DNA of 64,000 nt from Torreya grandis (GCA_037957365.1 JARHVA010004905.1:1006001-1070000), one strand, 5' to 3'; counted from the stretch's first letter, positions 25,300 to 37,900 are shown. Notes: generated by a model from the letters alone, not told the origin. Translations and numbers: made by a program.

Positions 25300-26400
25300 T
25301 TCTAGATGTGTTGGGTTATAGTATGGTTTTATGTAAACAATCACAAGCATAGAATTAATCCTTTTCTTCTCAACAGTTAAATACTCAATTGTGTTAGCAT
25401 TAATTCATATAAGTAACCAACCTATACACTCACATAAAGCATAGATAAGAGGGAAATAGGGCCAATATTGGGCTATTTGTGCCATGACATGAGGCTTAAA
25501 AATAGGGGGTTCAAGAACACAACATTAACTTAGCTGAGTGGTATACTTATAAATGAGGCCTATTTTATGGTAAACCTAGGGTTATATATGTCCTAAATGG
25601 GTCACTAGACTAATTAAATTTAGACTACCCTCCATACTTAATAGATGAAAATTAAATAAAGGTTATGTTGATGGGCACATATCTATATCCATTTTATATG
25701 TATAATGATGTTAACATCAAGAAAATACAAACTCCATTAAAATGCAAAGCTGGTGAAACACATGAACTTTAGATTAGCATAACTAACCAAAATTTTACAA
25801 AACACAAACTCACTTTTAACCCATAACAATAACCTAACATGTGAACTAAGATAAACCCAATTGAATTTCAAAACAACAACATTATTAATTATTCAAAGTC
25901 TAGAATAATATTTTAAATCCAAAAACATGTTATCGATAGCCCAAAAGTTCACAAGTGATCTTAGGTACATAAAATTGGAGCCAAGGTGGCCTCTATTATA
26001 TATCTAATCTTTAATGGATAATAGAGTAGACTCTGAAGGGCATACTTCAAAAACCATTTCACTAAATATTTATTGAAATTCTCTACCTTCTCACCTCTGC
26101 TTCTATCTTGAGCTCTTTATAATGACCTTTAAGAGCATCTTTCTAGGGTGGAGGATACATGCATGTATTGAGCTAGAGTTATACCATCATAATTACTAGC
26201 TCCATGATCTCATAATTCCTATTCTCCAATTTCCATCCTTATTTATATATTCATCAATTCCTTGATTATCTGAGAATTGGTTAGCCATCAGCCAGTTAGT
26301 GCATGCTTTTCACTACATCCTCTAATTGTCTATCAAAATAATTATGTTAATTACTTATCAAAATATCCAAGTGTAATGAGGTAGATATCAAGTTGGAAAT
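25300..26400. other. AT-rich spacer between X2 and X3
   Basis: No convincing reading frame. Not recognisably similar to the LTR ends of E1 or E3. Some weak protein-like sequence reappears on the minus strand near 26,400. Confidence 0.4.
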
Positions 26401-28685
26401 AAAACTCCATCAAACCAAAGTTAGGGTCCTAAAATTACCCCATACAAAAACCCTAGTACACCCTCAGAATATGACATTAAACTTTTAGGAGCATAAAAAT
26501 TAGGTGTATTCTCTTGGAGCTATGTGATGAAGTCCTCAAATCCCTTTATGGATAGCTTGATTTCATTCATGGTACTATAAACTTTGTTAAAAGTAACAAT
26601 GAATGCAAGTATATCTATTTTAACTAACTCATTTTGAAAGGCTTCTGGGTTAGCTTGTGCCTTTGACACACATTTGTCCACAATCTCCCCTTGTTTATAG
26701 ACCTTATTCTATAGGGCACAAAAGAATTATTGTAGGGCTCTCTCCTAAGCCTTGATTTGATTTCTCAACTTGATTACACTTCTCATGATCTATGACCTTT
26801 ATGTCTTACTTGTGGAGTACACCTTTGTCATTAGATTCTCCTTTTCATCCTTTTTTTTCTTCAAGTGAACATATATCATTGAGGATTGGTTGGGGAAGTT
26901 TAATTTTGCATCTACTATATCTATTCCTTCCTTAAATTTTGAAAAAAGATCCTTCAATTATTATATCTTGTATAATAACTCCTTTATCATGATGTTTGGG
27001 TCTTCCTCTTCCTCTTATTCTTGAGCTAGCTAAGGCTAGCATCTAGGGATCATTCGATCCACCAATACACATATTTTATTGACCTTTAATAGGTCTAAAG
27101 TGTCAATGTCAATCAATAGGGATGACTTGAATACCTCCATACACATAAAAAGTTGTTTTAGTTTGAACTTGTTGGCATGTGCTTCTTCCTTTGCTTCCTT
27201 GATGATTTTTTTTAGTTTTTACACCTTGCCATCATTTATGAAATTTTGGCACATTATTTCTATAACCATTATTATTAGCACTTTTATATATTGGACTAGA
27301 TTCATGGCTCAAGGGTCAATATGGAGAGATTTATTCCCTTCCTCAATATCATCTAGGCTTGAAGTTATATCCTTTCACACCTCAAACTAGGGCTCATCCA
27401 TGTAATAGTCTATCACAAATGAAAGTTACTTGTGCATCCTTGTCATGGTAGCTTTTGGGGGCATAGTTTCATATAAGTATAGATACTCATCCTCCCAATC
27501 CTTATATATCATTTATCTAATGTTGATCTCTTTATTTCCCTTTTAGATGATGACCTTCTCCACTATGTGCACTTTTTCCCTTCACTGGTGCCGCTAATCT
27601 CTTTGTCATGCTCCTTTGAGGAGTCAATTGTATAATCCTTTGGGTTTTCTACATTGTACTTCTCACCCTTATCTATTTATTCATCCTAAATATTCTCAAT
27701 ATCTATTTTGATGTTTATACCTTCAAATCTAGTGTTGCCTTACTACTGTTAGTGATCTTTAACTATCTTCTTTTATTGATCTGAGGTGCCCACATTGTCT
27801 TCTTTTTGTTCAGACACCCATTCACTACTTGGGTGTGCCTTAACAACTTCCTCTAGTTGTCTAGCAGAGCCACTTGGTGCCTATTTGATCACCTCTACTA
27901 TTTATGTGCTTGAGGGTAATCTTGGGGCCCTCTTATCCAAACTGGTCTTATTTTGTTCCCAGTCAAGTTTTTTTATTTTATTCAAGAACCAAAGCCATGT
28001 TTATATGTTCCTCATTTAATACCATCTTCTTCTAGACTACTCTTTTCTCCTTAATAGATTGAGGAGACACTAGGGTTGATATATCTTTAGATGTTAGCAC
28101 TGTCTTCTTTGGTGAGATATTTGGCAAGGTTATATTAGAGGTAAGGATTTTAATTTATTTAGTTAATTTTAGTGATGAAACCACACTAATTTTCAAGGCC
28201 TCTTGAATGCTCTCAACACCAAGCTCCTCTTCATCTTCCTCTATTTGTAGGATATACATCCATGCCTTGTACTCTTTAGTCTTTTATTATATTATAGGCA
28301 TTTAGTCTACCTATTTATCCATGTATGCAAGGGTATTAGTAGGGAATGTCATAGGTCACTTAGTCTTTATTCAATTCTTATTAAAAGAATCACCCCATTT
28401 CTTGAATATTACACACTTTTTTGGTACAGGTGGTGCAAGTTATTCTTAGGAGGCTATCTTCAGCTATATGCACTCCATAATTTCCTCTAATTTTTATCCC
28501 CACTTCTTCTTTAGTGACTTTACTTGAAATTTTGGCACATCTTTTCCTTCATCATCATTTAGGAGGGGGTGATCATCATATTCACCAAGATCTTCACCCT
28601 TCTTGTGTGACTTCATCTCATAATACAAGTTAATTTTTTTCATTAATTATAATCCTTTAGAGGTGATGGGTGTTAGGTATGTCAC
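26400..28685 (-). pseudogene. gene X, copy X3, C-terminal part (split by insertion of E3)
   Basis: From the E3 insertion site downward the minus strand reads KKINLYYEMKSHKKGEDLGE, then GKDVPKFQVKSLKKKW, ILQIEEDEEELGVESIQEAL near 28,190-28,260. Further on come Lys/Glu-rich helices (KIIKEAKEEAHANKFKLKQL near 27,165-27,230; EGIDIVDAKLNFPNQSS near 26,880-26,930). The composition and C-terminal helices match X1 and X2. The other part of the same gene lies beyond E3 at 55,673-57,200, and the two meet at the duplicated target site. Many stops; function unknown. Confidence 0.5.
28681..28685 (+). repeat. E3 target-site duplication, left copy (GTCAC)
   Basis: Five bases directly before the left LTR. 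The right copy, ATCAC at 55,673-55,677, differs at the first base. Confidence 0.7.
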
Positions 28686-30192
28686 TTTAGACACCAAAAT
28701 TACATCACACACACATGTGTAACTCCCTATGTCGAAACCCCTTTTAGCCCATTTTTTAATAATAGTAATTAGCCTCCCTAACCCATGCTCTTACCCCTGA
28801 CACATTAAATTAATTTAAAATAATTAATTAAGTTAATTAAAAATTCATTTTGCCATCTTACTTGGACACCTCACCCTATGACTAATTCTTACTTATTGAG
28901 TCACCTCAAGACTTGGTCCCCTCATCCTCATTACCCAGAATTTATTCTCACTTCAAAACTAAATTCCTAGTCAACTACCTCCTTCTTAACCTCTTATTTT
29001 TACCATTTTGTAATGGGTGCCACACTTGGCATGAAGAGAAATAAAAAAATATGCCAAAAATAGTAAGTTTTACCTATTCTAGGGCCACTAATGTCATTTA
29101 ACCCATGGTCAACATCTATGTGATCACCAACATCGGTGATATAAGCCAAACTCTAACCTAATGTTTAGGTCAATAAAAATCAATAAAATTCATTCTTACT
29201 TGCATTCAAGCTCTCAGCATTCAACTTTTGACATTTTGGCTTACTATAATTATGCATAAGTCAATCATGATCAGGAACTAAGCTCTTGAGGACCAATAAC
29301 ATCTGCTTGTTCCCTCTGTTCAAGCCATCAATTTAGACTACTTGATAAGGACCATCAATATGGCACTTATCATTCAGTGACCACTATAGCTAAGTTCATC
29401 ACTTATTCAATAGGTCTTTTAAGTATTTACTTTGCTATCACTTCATATCTACTATTCATTACTTTATACACTCTTGACTAAACCTCTGTGAGGGAGTTTT
29501 AAAGTTTATTTGCTTGTTCCCCCTTGACCTAACACACCAAACCTGTAGCCAAATCTATCTAAACCATACTCTCTCTCTCATAACTCTCCCCAACCTCCCA
29601 GATCTGATCAAAACCATTTCCTAGACCCAAAAAAGCATTCTATAAGCCCTTAGGCAATTATTTCCCCTACCAACCTCGGTAACCTAACCAACATTGATCA
29701 CCTTCACCACCTACCTTATTAGTATAACTGATAGCGGTCACTCCCATATCGATGTTGGTGACTATGGATTTCTTAACCTTTCCAAAACCTACCCAAAAAA
29801 CTTCTAAAACACAAAATAAAATATACCACCTATAGTCAATTACTCTCTACTACATTTAGGTTGCTAATAAAGGTAATATTATCTCTCTTTCAATCTCTCT
29901 TTACCTCTTATTTATTTATTACTCTTCTATCTCTCAAAGTGGACTATCATCTCTAAGGAAGTTTCACACTTCATATAACAATCATGTAGCTTGGCAACCC
30001 ACTCATTTATCTACTAATAAACATCTTGTGGTAGTTCTTTCTTACGTATAAGTCATCTTCCCCAGCCAAAGAGGAGTGCTCACAATGTCTAGATATGATG
30101 CAAAAACTAATCCAAGTTCATTCTAATCACTTATACCTATCATTCTTTTCTATTTTCCTTTAGACTTGAAATAGACAAAATTTAGTGAAACA
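28686..30192 (+). repeat. E3 5' LTR
   Basis: Matches 54,169-55,672 along its whole length (1,507 against 1,504 bp). The expected initial TG has become TT in this copy; the end TTTAGTGAAACA is intact. Contains diverged copies of the palindromic motif (e.g. CACCAACATCGGTG at 29,127-29,140 and ATCGATGTTGGTGAC near 29,748-29,762). Confidence 0.9.
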
Positions 30193-30196
30193 TTTT

Positions 30197-30215
30197 TGGC
30201 ACACCCAATGGGACC
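30197..30215 (+). other. E3 primer-binding site
   Basis: TGGCACACCCAATGGGACC starts four bases after the LTR end. The same site in E3n (minus strand, 52,226-52,208) reads TAGCACGCCTGGTGGGACC; the two differ at a few positions only. I cannot name the tRNA by eye. Confidence 0.75.
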
Positions 30216-31515
30216 CTAGAGTTTTCCTTGGGTTCATTTCTTGTTTTAAGCATTCATATAGGTGCATTATAGTTAAAATTTCATTTCTTTCACTTTCCTC
30301 TTCTCTTCTCTCTTAAAATGAAAAAATCCAACATTTTATTTTCTATTTAAAATCATTAAACTAAAATTTTCTTTCTTTTCTATTTGCCTCTAAAAGCAAT
30401 TTATCATTTTTTTACAAGTTAAAAAGAATATCTTCTTTACTTATTCTTTCATGCACATTAGGATAGTGAATTTAATTCTCTACTCCTATTTCATCTTTTT
30501 TTTATTCGAATCTAAATATTTCAGATTTGGTTTTAAAACATACTACATTTCATAGTTTATTTGCTGCATATTAACTCACCTAGTTAATTACAAGCATTTT
30601 GAATAAATCATAGTGTACCTATGTTACACAACCAAATCACATTCACATAAACAAACATCTAAACCCACTTGAGAAAAGGCCCATTAGGATTTCGTCACCT
30701 GGTGGATCACCTTACCCTACCTGGCTATCCTACTTGGATTTCACCACCAAGGGGAGAACCCACTCCATTCTCTAGTAGAGTATAAACTCTAGATAGAAGG
30801 TATATTTTTGCTAAGTGACCTAGCTTAGATCTAGGTCCATGAAGTGTGGAGAGCAAGCTCTTAGAATAAGCCACATACCTAGTCTAACATAGTTTCCTAT
30901 TAGGCACTAAAACTAACCTAAAACTAGCTCTAGATTGCTTTCTAGTGCCTTCGACAACCAAATTTTATTTTCACTATCTAATTAAGGCATAAGCCAACAT
31001 GAGACTAAAAATTAATCTCTATGACTTAAGAGTTGTTAGTTGTATGTTATTTTTCTACTTTTTCGTTACCTTTTGTATTTTGGAGTTGGTAAGGACATTT
31101 TCCTATTGATTCATAAAATTAAATACTATTTCTAATACTCAATTTGTATAACCCGTTATCTCAAGTTTTTTGAGTGTTCTTCCTTCTTACATAGACCTCT
31201 TACATCTACTTTTTACCTAGTTTCAATTTTTGGTTTTCTAAAACATTGGATTTTTCATCTCCCAAGATATCATAGTGATTGACATCAGTTAACTCTATTG
31301 ACATTAGTATATTTTACCTACTGACATCAGTTAATCCACTGATGTTGGAAAAAAAATTCTATCAACATCAGTTAAGTGATCAATATTAGTGACTATGTAA
31401 TTTTCATCTACTCAAAATAACAAGCTAAAATAACCCACTTACCTACACTCAAACCTAGTTTTTCCTTATTTTATCACTAATACAGGGTAGTAAGACTATT
31501 TATACTTCCTCTTGC
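30216..31515 (+). other. E3 5' leader with conserved block and palindrome cluster
   Basis: Non-coding. The segment 30,670-30,880 is recognisably homologous to the E3n leader (51,655-51,865, minus strand). It contains two GGATTTC-TCACC-like repeats and the hairpin-like AGAGCAAGCTCT at 30,850-30,861. At 31,278-31,395 lie several eroded copies of the GACRTCRGT palindrome, placed just upstream of gag exactly as in E3n. Confidence 0.6.
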
Positions 31516-34500
31516 ATGGTACTGATGTGAGCTCAAGCCAAAATTCTTGTTGATTATATAATTTGGCAACCACTTCCACCTTCCCCTCTCACTTTTGATT
31601 CTATCATGAAGCATACTTTAGATACATAACATACTCTTAGACCCAACCAAATTCCAATTATGCTTATGGGAGATTAATATTTTGCTAAATTTATTGATTG
31701 TAATGTGGCAGCCCTTCAACATTACCTTGTTATGAGTCAAACCCATAATTCTTCGAGTGACCCAATCTATGGTATGCCAACCTCTCTAATGGAGACAACT
31801 TTAGTTTTAGTTTCCTCCACTATTTTCCCCATGGTTACCCAAACCACCAATTCAATGATTAACGCAACTATAAACAATGTCCAAAGTTTAGCATCACCAA
31901 CTACCCAATCTCACCTAAACCTTGGTCTGACTTCCCTACTTTCACAACCATAACTAGTTTAGTCAAGTCTTACCCCATTTTAGAATTTAGTGGTACCTAT
32001 TCCATCTACCCTCATGCCTATAATTACTTGAGTTATGACTCACCTTTCATCTAGTCTAACCATGCCAATAATCCAACCTACAATAATAATAACCAACCAA
32101 AGTATAGTCTTTAACCCAATATGACAAGCCCCTTTTCTTTCCACACCCCAGCCTATGATTCATTATCCTTATATTACCCCAACACAACCTCAAAAAGCTA
32201 TGTCATACACTCCCTATGATTCTTATCAAGTTCCATATAATTTAGGAGGTATCCCCCAAACTAATCCCCCTCTAGACCTCATTAAGATGCTAATGGACAA
32301 GATGCCTAATCTAGAGACATCCATTTCTGGTTCAAAGAATGTGTTATCTTATTATTAGATATGTAATGAACCCATCCATCCTTTTGTGCCTATTCACCCT
32401 TATCCAAGCTAGTGGGAACTCCCTAAATTTACTCATTTCTAGAGTAAAGAGGACCCAAAACAACACTTGTGAGTATTTAGACATGTTTGTTATTTAATAG
32501 GTCATGATGATGCATTACTACTTCACACTTTCCCTATGTCTCTTTTAGGTGCTTCCTTGGATTAGTATAGCTCTATACCTCATCACTCCCTTTTATCATT
32601 TACCCAACTTGCACAAATATTCTTGGATGATTTCTCTATTAACATTTCTAAAAAGGTTTCTATAACAAACTTTTATTCTATCAGACAATTTGATGATGAG
32701 TCTATTGTAGATTTTGTCACTCGCTAGAGAATATTGATAAATCAACTCTCCTCCTTACCACAACCTAATCTTATTGAGCTCTTCTCAAGGGCATGTGATA
32801 AGCACATCTTGTCAACACTCTAGGTACAAACTTTCTACACATTTGATGAGGCTTTTATAATGGCATAGAAACTTGAGGTTCATGCTATAGATGAAGGCAA
32901 AGTCAAATTGCACACTAAGAATCAAAATTCCAAATCAAATGATTCCTCCTCCTCTAAAAATTCTCCTTCTAACCAAAAATCTAAAGGCTCCACCAATGTG
33001 GTGGTCATTAATTTAGCCTCTTCCATAACCACAAACCAATCAAATTCCTTAACTCCCCAAAATTTGACCAAGTAATTCCAACAATGGTATAAAAAAAGAT
33101 AATACACTCCCATTGGGGAGTCATACACATCCATTTTGGAGAAACTATTATAACAAGGTGTCATAACCCTTCCTCAAATCAAACCTCCTATATAGTTTGA
33201 CCCCTCCCATCCTATTCCAAATTGGTACAAGGAAGATGAGTTTTGTAATTAACATTGAGTTAAAGGCCATAATTATAATAACTTTAAGACATTCAACAAC
33301 ATTATTCAAGACATACTTGATAGAGGTGACCTCATCTTAGATAATCCTAATGCACCCCCTAATCAAAGTATGGATGTGTTCAAACCCCCTTTTCCTAACC
33401 ATTTACTGAATTAACATATTATTTAGACCACAACTAACTTAGATGATCATACTATCCATATGGTTAATATGGTATTTTCTTTACCTCTAATTCAACCTTA
33501 CCCACAATAAGAGACACCCATTTCATTAACTCCTCTCCCACATTCAGTGGCATTTATTTTGCCCATTATTCTTCCTCAAGTAGAAGAACCTATTTCACCT
33601 GTTCCACTCCCTCATGAGGAAGAGCTTCCTTTACCATTTATTTTTACACCAAAGGAGCCTATAATACAAGTTCCTTTTCCACTAATATTGCCTATCCTCT
33701 TACCACTTAAAGACCACACCCTACCCATTCCTCAACTGCATGTTGAAGGGAACATCATTCCTATATTATACCCTCTTGAGGAACCTTCTTCACCTGCCTC
33801 TCCTCCACCTATAGAGAGTAGTACCCCATCCAATCCACCTTTTCACTTAGAGGAGTCAATATTATCTACTCCCATAATAGATGAGAGACCTATTATGCCT
33901 ACTCTAATTGTTAAACTCTTACCCCTTATTTTACCTATGGAGGATCATACTTTACTTATACCTCACCTACATGTTGAGGGAACCATAATACCTATGCTTT
34001 TCCCTCTTAAGGAACCTTCTTCACCTACTTGTCCTCCACCCATGGCATGCCATATCTCTTCTCCTATCTCTATCAAAGAGGACCCTATTGTGGTTCTTTC
34101 TCATCTTTGGACCGAAGTGGTAGAAACCAACAATTTCCCTCTTTCCCAAACACTTTATCCTTCTAAATAAAAAAATGTAAGGCTTGTGTCAACTTCATTT
34201 AAACCCTTCTCATGGTTGCCAAAAAATATATAATTGTTTGACTTCATGAAGCTAGATCATGCATTATTTTGGGACCGACTTAAAATTCCTTATCCAACAC
34301 AATGAATGTCAACCTTTACCACCAACCCTCTCACTACCCTTTACCCCAAGGTCTTTAAAAAACCTAGATCTTCTTCACCAAAAGCACTTAAATTTTAACC
34401 ATCTATGTCATAACCCTCACCCTTGTAGGAATTTACCACATTAAATTAGATCAGGCCCTTAAGCATATGCCCCATCTTTAATTTAATTCATCCATAGGTG

Positions 34501-35694
34501 AAATTACATTTAAATCCTCAAAGATAAGTTTAAGTTTCATGGCCTAAATTATATAAAAATTTTAAGCTTCCTATATCTCGCTAATCCCTTCTTCAACACT
34601 TAACTTTACCGTTCATTTTGGGACAACACCCCTCTATTTTAGTTAGAATATTACTAACCCAAGTAAAACAAAAGGTTAAGTTACCTCCACTCCTACCTTT
34701 TCCATCTGGTATTCCTTTCACATCTGATACTAAGAAACTAATATCAAAACATGTAACTCCACCATCACCAAAAAAACAACCATGTAAAATTACCTTTTCA
34801 ACACTGGAACACAAGGTGTCCACTCTTATTAGCACAACAAGTGTGAGCTCACTTGCAGGCTCTCAGAGCTTTTTCCTACATCAATTATTGTCTTATTAAA
34901 TAATAAATCTTCCTCAAATTAAGCCTTATAGTCCTCTTAGAATGAATCCATCTTGGTTTAATGATACACAAGTGTGTTTATAACATCATTCACCTAGACA
35001 TGATACTAAAAGTTGTAAATCCCTCACAATAGTCATTCGACAACATTTTGATGTCGACACTCTCTTCAATGATACTCTTGTTAACCTTCCTATTATTCCA
35101 CCTTTGACATCCATAGTGCCTCCTACTATTCCACCTAAATTTAAACCCAAATATGTGGTTGTAAGCCCTTTACCACCTCCATCTACATTTCAAATTAACA
35201 CAGTAATTGTGGCCACACGGTCATAAAACCAAAAAGATAAAGATAAGAAAAAGATCACTACTCCTTAGGCTCATCCCTTCACCAAATACACTCCTCCTCC
35301 TAATCCTAATATTTCCATCTTGGTTGTTCTTAAAACAACATCCTTGAATGTTATTCAAAGCTCAATGGTGAAACAACTTCACCAAACTCCTATGAAAATG
35401 TCTTTGTATGAGTTAATCCAAAACTCATCCCAACACATTCAATATTTGATTAGTACCTTGCAAGTGATTAAGGTACAATCAGATGATCCCCAACCTCTTA
35501 TATCTTTAGTCATCTCCCTTAATTCCATCTCCTTGATTTATTTTAATGATTTAAAAATTCCACTTCAACACCCTAAAGATCAAGATTCTAGCCTTTTTAT
35601 TACTACATATATTAATCAAACTTGTGTCAAGAGAGTTATGATCAATTGGGGAGATATTATTAATATTATTTCCACCATTCCTACAAATATCTAG
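31516..35694 (+). pseudogene. E3 gag polyprotein and protease start, one frame with many stops
   Basis: A single reading frame runs about 4.2 kb with substitution-type stops. Order: a Gln/Thr-rich N-terminus with YNLGGIPQTNPPLDLIKMLM (32,155-32,358). Next is a capsid-like region, 32,420-32,880, with LLHTFPMSLLGASLD and RQFDDESIVDFV. A degraded metal knuckle follows, 33,220-33,300 (NWYKEDEFCN, Cys partly lost), then a Pro-rich linker, 33,547-34,170. A second degraded knuckle (SWFNDTQVCL-HHSPRHDT) lies at 34,950-35,040, then the protease start with TYINQTCVKRVMINWGDIIN (35,600-35,660), where the catalytic Asp is Asn. A conserved Met at 31,606 (also in E3n) or an upstream one near 31,516 may be the start. 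Gag forms the particle. Confidence 0.8.
33660..34060 (+). repeat. duplicated Pro-rich module in the E3 gag linker
   Basis: Within the linker the protein text LKDHTLPIPQLHVEGNIIPI is followed about 79 residues later by MEDHTLLIPHLHVEGTIIPM, each leading to EPSSP and a PPP run. This is a tandem duplication with a period near 237 bases. E3n has only one counterpart (49,300-48,563, minus). Confidence 0.7.
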
Positions 35695-36200
35695 CCCTTC
35701 TTGATAATTTCATGTCTCAAACCGATGTGGTACTCTACTCCTTTAACAATACCATAGCTACTACGATGGGTATTGTTGTCTTACATATTTGTGTAGGTCC
35801 CCACACTATTCTTAAGCTCTTATATGTTGTAGAATCAGAGTTACAATATAACATACTACTTGGATGGCCTTAGATATGTGTTATGTCATGTGTACCCTCA
35901 ACTTTTCACTACTATGTCAAGTTTGAACATGATGGACAAGTACATGTTATACTTGCTAACCCACCTCCATTTAAAACATGTAACATGACTTATAGTCCCA
36001 ATGATGTTCTCATTCCATTGAAAACATCATCTTCCCCACATGATACTTTTAAATCTTCCATAAGATCCACTCCCTTAACTACACATATATCGATAACATA
36101 AATTCCTCACAAAGATCCCATGGAGGAAACTTTTCAATGTTTGTCACTCAATGAATATCATTTATTGATGTTAGATATGTTCTATACTCTAAAAGAGTAT
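35695..36200 (+). pseudogene. E3 protease C-terminal half, in the pol frame
   Basis: The open segment from 35,883 reads SCVPSTFHYYVKFEHDGQVH then ILANPPPF. This resembles the region that follows the protease core in Tat-type polyproteins. It is in a different frame from the gag/protease start and in the same frame as the RT, so a frameshift occurred near 35,700-35,880, either a decay event or the remains of a programmed shift. Confidence 0.5.
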
Positions 36201-36225
36201 ATAAGGATTCAAATGCACCCAAATT

Positions 36226-36651
36226 ATGATCCTCACATTAGTATGTTCATCCCTTATGGCCCCCCTAACCTTCAAACTTAATCTCAGATATGGGGGAATT
36301 GATCTAGATCCTACTATTAGTAATCCATCTTCTTTACCACAACTATTTACTTGTGACTTCTCTTTCTTGAGTAACCCTAGATTTGCTCATACCTATCTCT
36401 ATTGGTGTGCTTGGAAAGGATTTGGTTTGGGTCATTATGAACAAGGTGTCCATATGCCTATTGAATATCCCACTAGCCAAACCATTGAAAATGCCAAAAA
36501 GAGGAATGAAGTGGGATATGATGAACCAACTAAACTCATTACAACTTCTCATATACCAATTATTAAAAAACTAGTCTCTCCTTATCTACCTTCTTCTCCA
36601 CTATCACCTACTAAATTAGAGGTATTATATCTCCTAATTTTTTTTAAATAA
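36226..36651 (+). pseudogene. E3 inter-domain segment with G-patch-like motif
   Basis: Open for 141 codons. Contains CAWKGFGLGHYEQGVHMPIE near 36,405-36,465, followed by KRNEVGYDEPTK. The G-x-GLG-x3-G spacing and the later VGY resemble the G-patch placed after the protease in some Tat gypsy elements and in some retroviruses. The G-patch of proteins is a glycine-rich nucleic-acid or helicase-binding motif. The assignment is by pattern only. It lies between protease and RT. Confidence 0.5.
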
Positions 36652-37001
36652 ATACCATCCATTTGGGGCATCTCACCTCTCACTAGGATAAGGAAACAAG
36701 GTCCCTTCCTCTCATTCATCCTAAAATAATTGATGAAGACTCTCCCACTATTAACACTATCTAATGTCAAGATGATGATGCAATTATCACATATATGGGT
36801 GTAAATGATTCTTATATCCAATGATCGCTCCCATATGAAACACAAGCTATGTTAAATTAATAAACCATTGACATCAATCTACCCTCTCATGATAACCCTC
36901 ACATCCTCAAGATTGGCCAATCTTTGGATTCCTCTTAGCAAGCTAATTATGCCACATTTATTAATGACCATAGAAAAGCCTTCACTTGGTATTATAATGA
37001 C

Positions 37002-37330
37002 ATGCCTAGTATTGACCCCTATATCATCACCCATAACATTATCACCAATCAAAATGCTAAACCTGTTAAGCAAAAGATTCACAAGATGCATCCTCATAGT
37101 GCTCTCCTTGTCAAAGAAGAGATCCAATGCCTCCTTTTTGTTAACTTTATCCAACCCATCGACTACTCACAATGGATTTCCAATATTGTTCCTATCTCAA
37201 AAGTGACCAAGGGAATCTACATTTACACTAACTATCATGATTTAAACATCACTTGTCCAATAAATTGCTTATTGATTATGAGACTCGATATACCCATATC
37301 AAAAAAATGTGCCTTACATTGGTATTTTCT
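37002..37330 (+). pseudogene. E3 reverse transcriptase, N-terminal fragment only
   Basis: Reads NAKPVKQKIHKMHPHSALLV, then KEEIQCLLFVNFIQPIDYSQ, then NIVPISKVTKGIYIYTNYHD, the fingers region of Tat-type RT up to the equivalent of the D-RDLN block. The sequence then passes within about 200 bases into the segment that normally precedes the archaeal-type RNase H (KSIKEKTITD near 37,470). The YxDD active site, thumb and first RNase H are absent: an internal deletion of roughly a kilobase or more. E3 could therefore not encode active RT. Confidence 0.8.
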
Positions 37331-37589
37331 ACCTCTAATATTCACCATTAACTCCTAAATCACAAAATTTATGTGGTCACCCATACTAATACCCTCAAAT
37401 ACATGCATTCCAAGCCATATCACAACCAATGTGTAGCTTGATGGATCATGATTCTTACCAAATTTGACTTAGAATTCATTCAAAAAAAAGTCTATTAAAG
37501 AGAAAACAATCACTGACTAGTTATCTACTACCCCTTTACCTGAAAATCAACCTTCAAACCTCAAATTCCTTGATGAATACATCATTATT

Positions 37590-37900
37590 CTCTCCATTAA
37601 TGATATCTCTTATCAAATGGTGATGTTCTTTGATGGATCTAAATGTCAGTATAGTGGGGGTACGGGGGTCATTATTATTCATCTAGATGGAAAGCCTATG
37701 CCTTTGTCAATTAAACTTGATTTTGAATACACTAATAATATGGATAAATATGAGGATTTGATCTTAATAATTCAAACAAATATCTTCTTGGGTATCAAAT
37801 ACATAACCTTTTTTGGTGATTCTCAACTAGTGGTTAACCAAGTTAATGGTTTCTACTTATGCAATAATGAAATTATATAGTGGTATAAACATCATGTAGA
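37590..37900 (+). pseudogene. E3 archaeal-type (second) RNase H, in the canonical position before integrase
   Basis: The open segment reads MVMFFDGSKCQYSGGTGVII, then LSIKLDFEYTNNMDKYEDLI and YITFFGDSQLVVNQVNGFYL. The residues equivalent to catalytic Asp (FFDGS), Glu (KYEDL) and Asp (FFGDSQ) are all preserved, better than in E2. The domain degrades RNA in RNA:DNA hybrids. It lies after the RT remnant and before the integrase, the usual order for Tat elements and opposite to E2. It shares the frame of the RT fragment. Confidence 0.85.

Noticed and set aside
36868..37206. Overlapping frames on both strands near the E3 RT
   Set aside because: Only the 37,002-37,358 frame shows RT motifs; the others are shadows.
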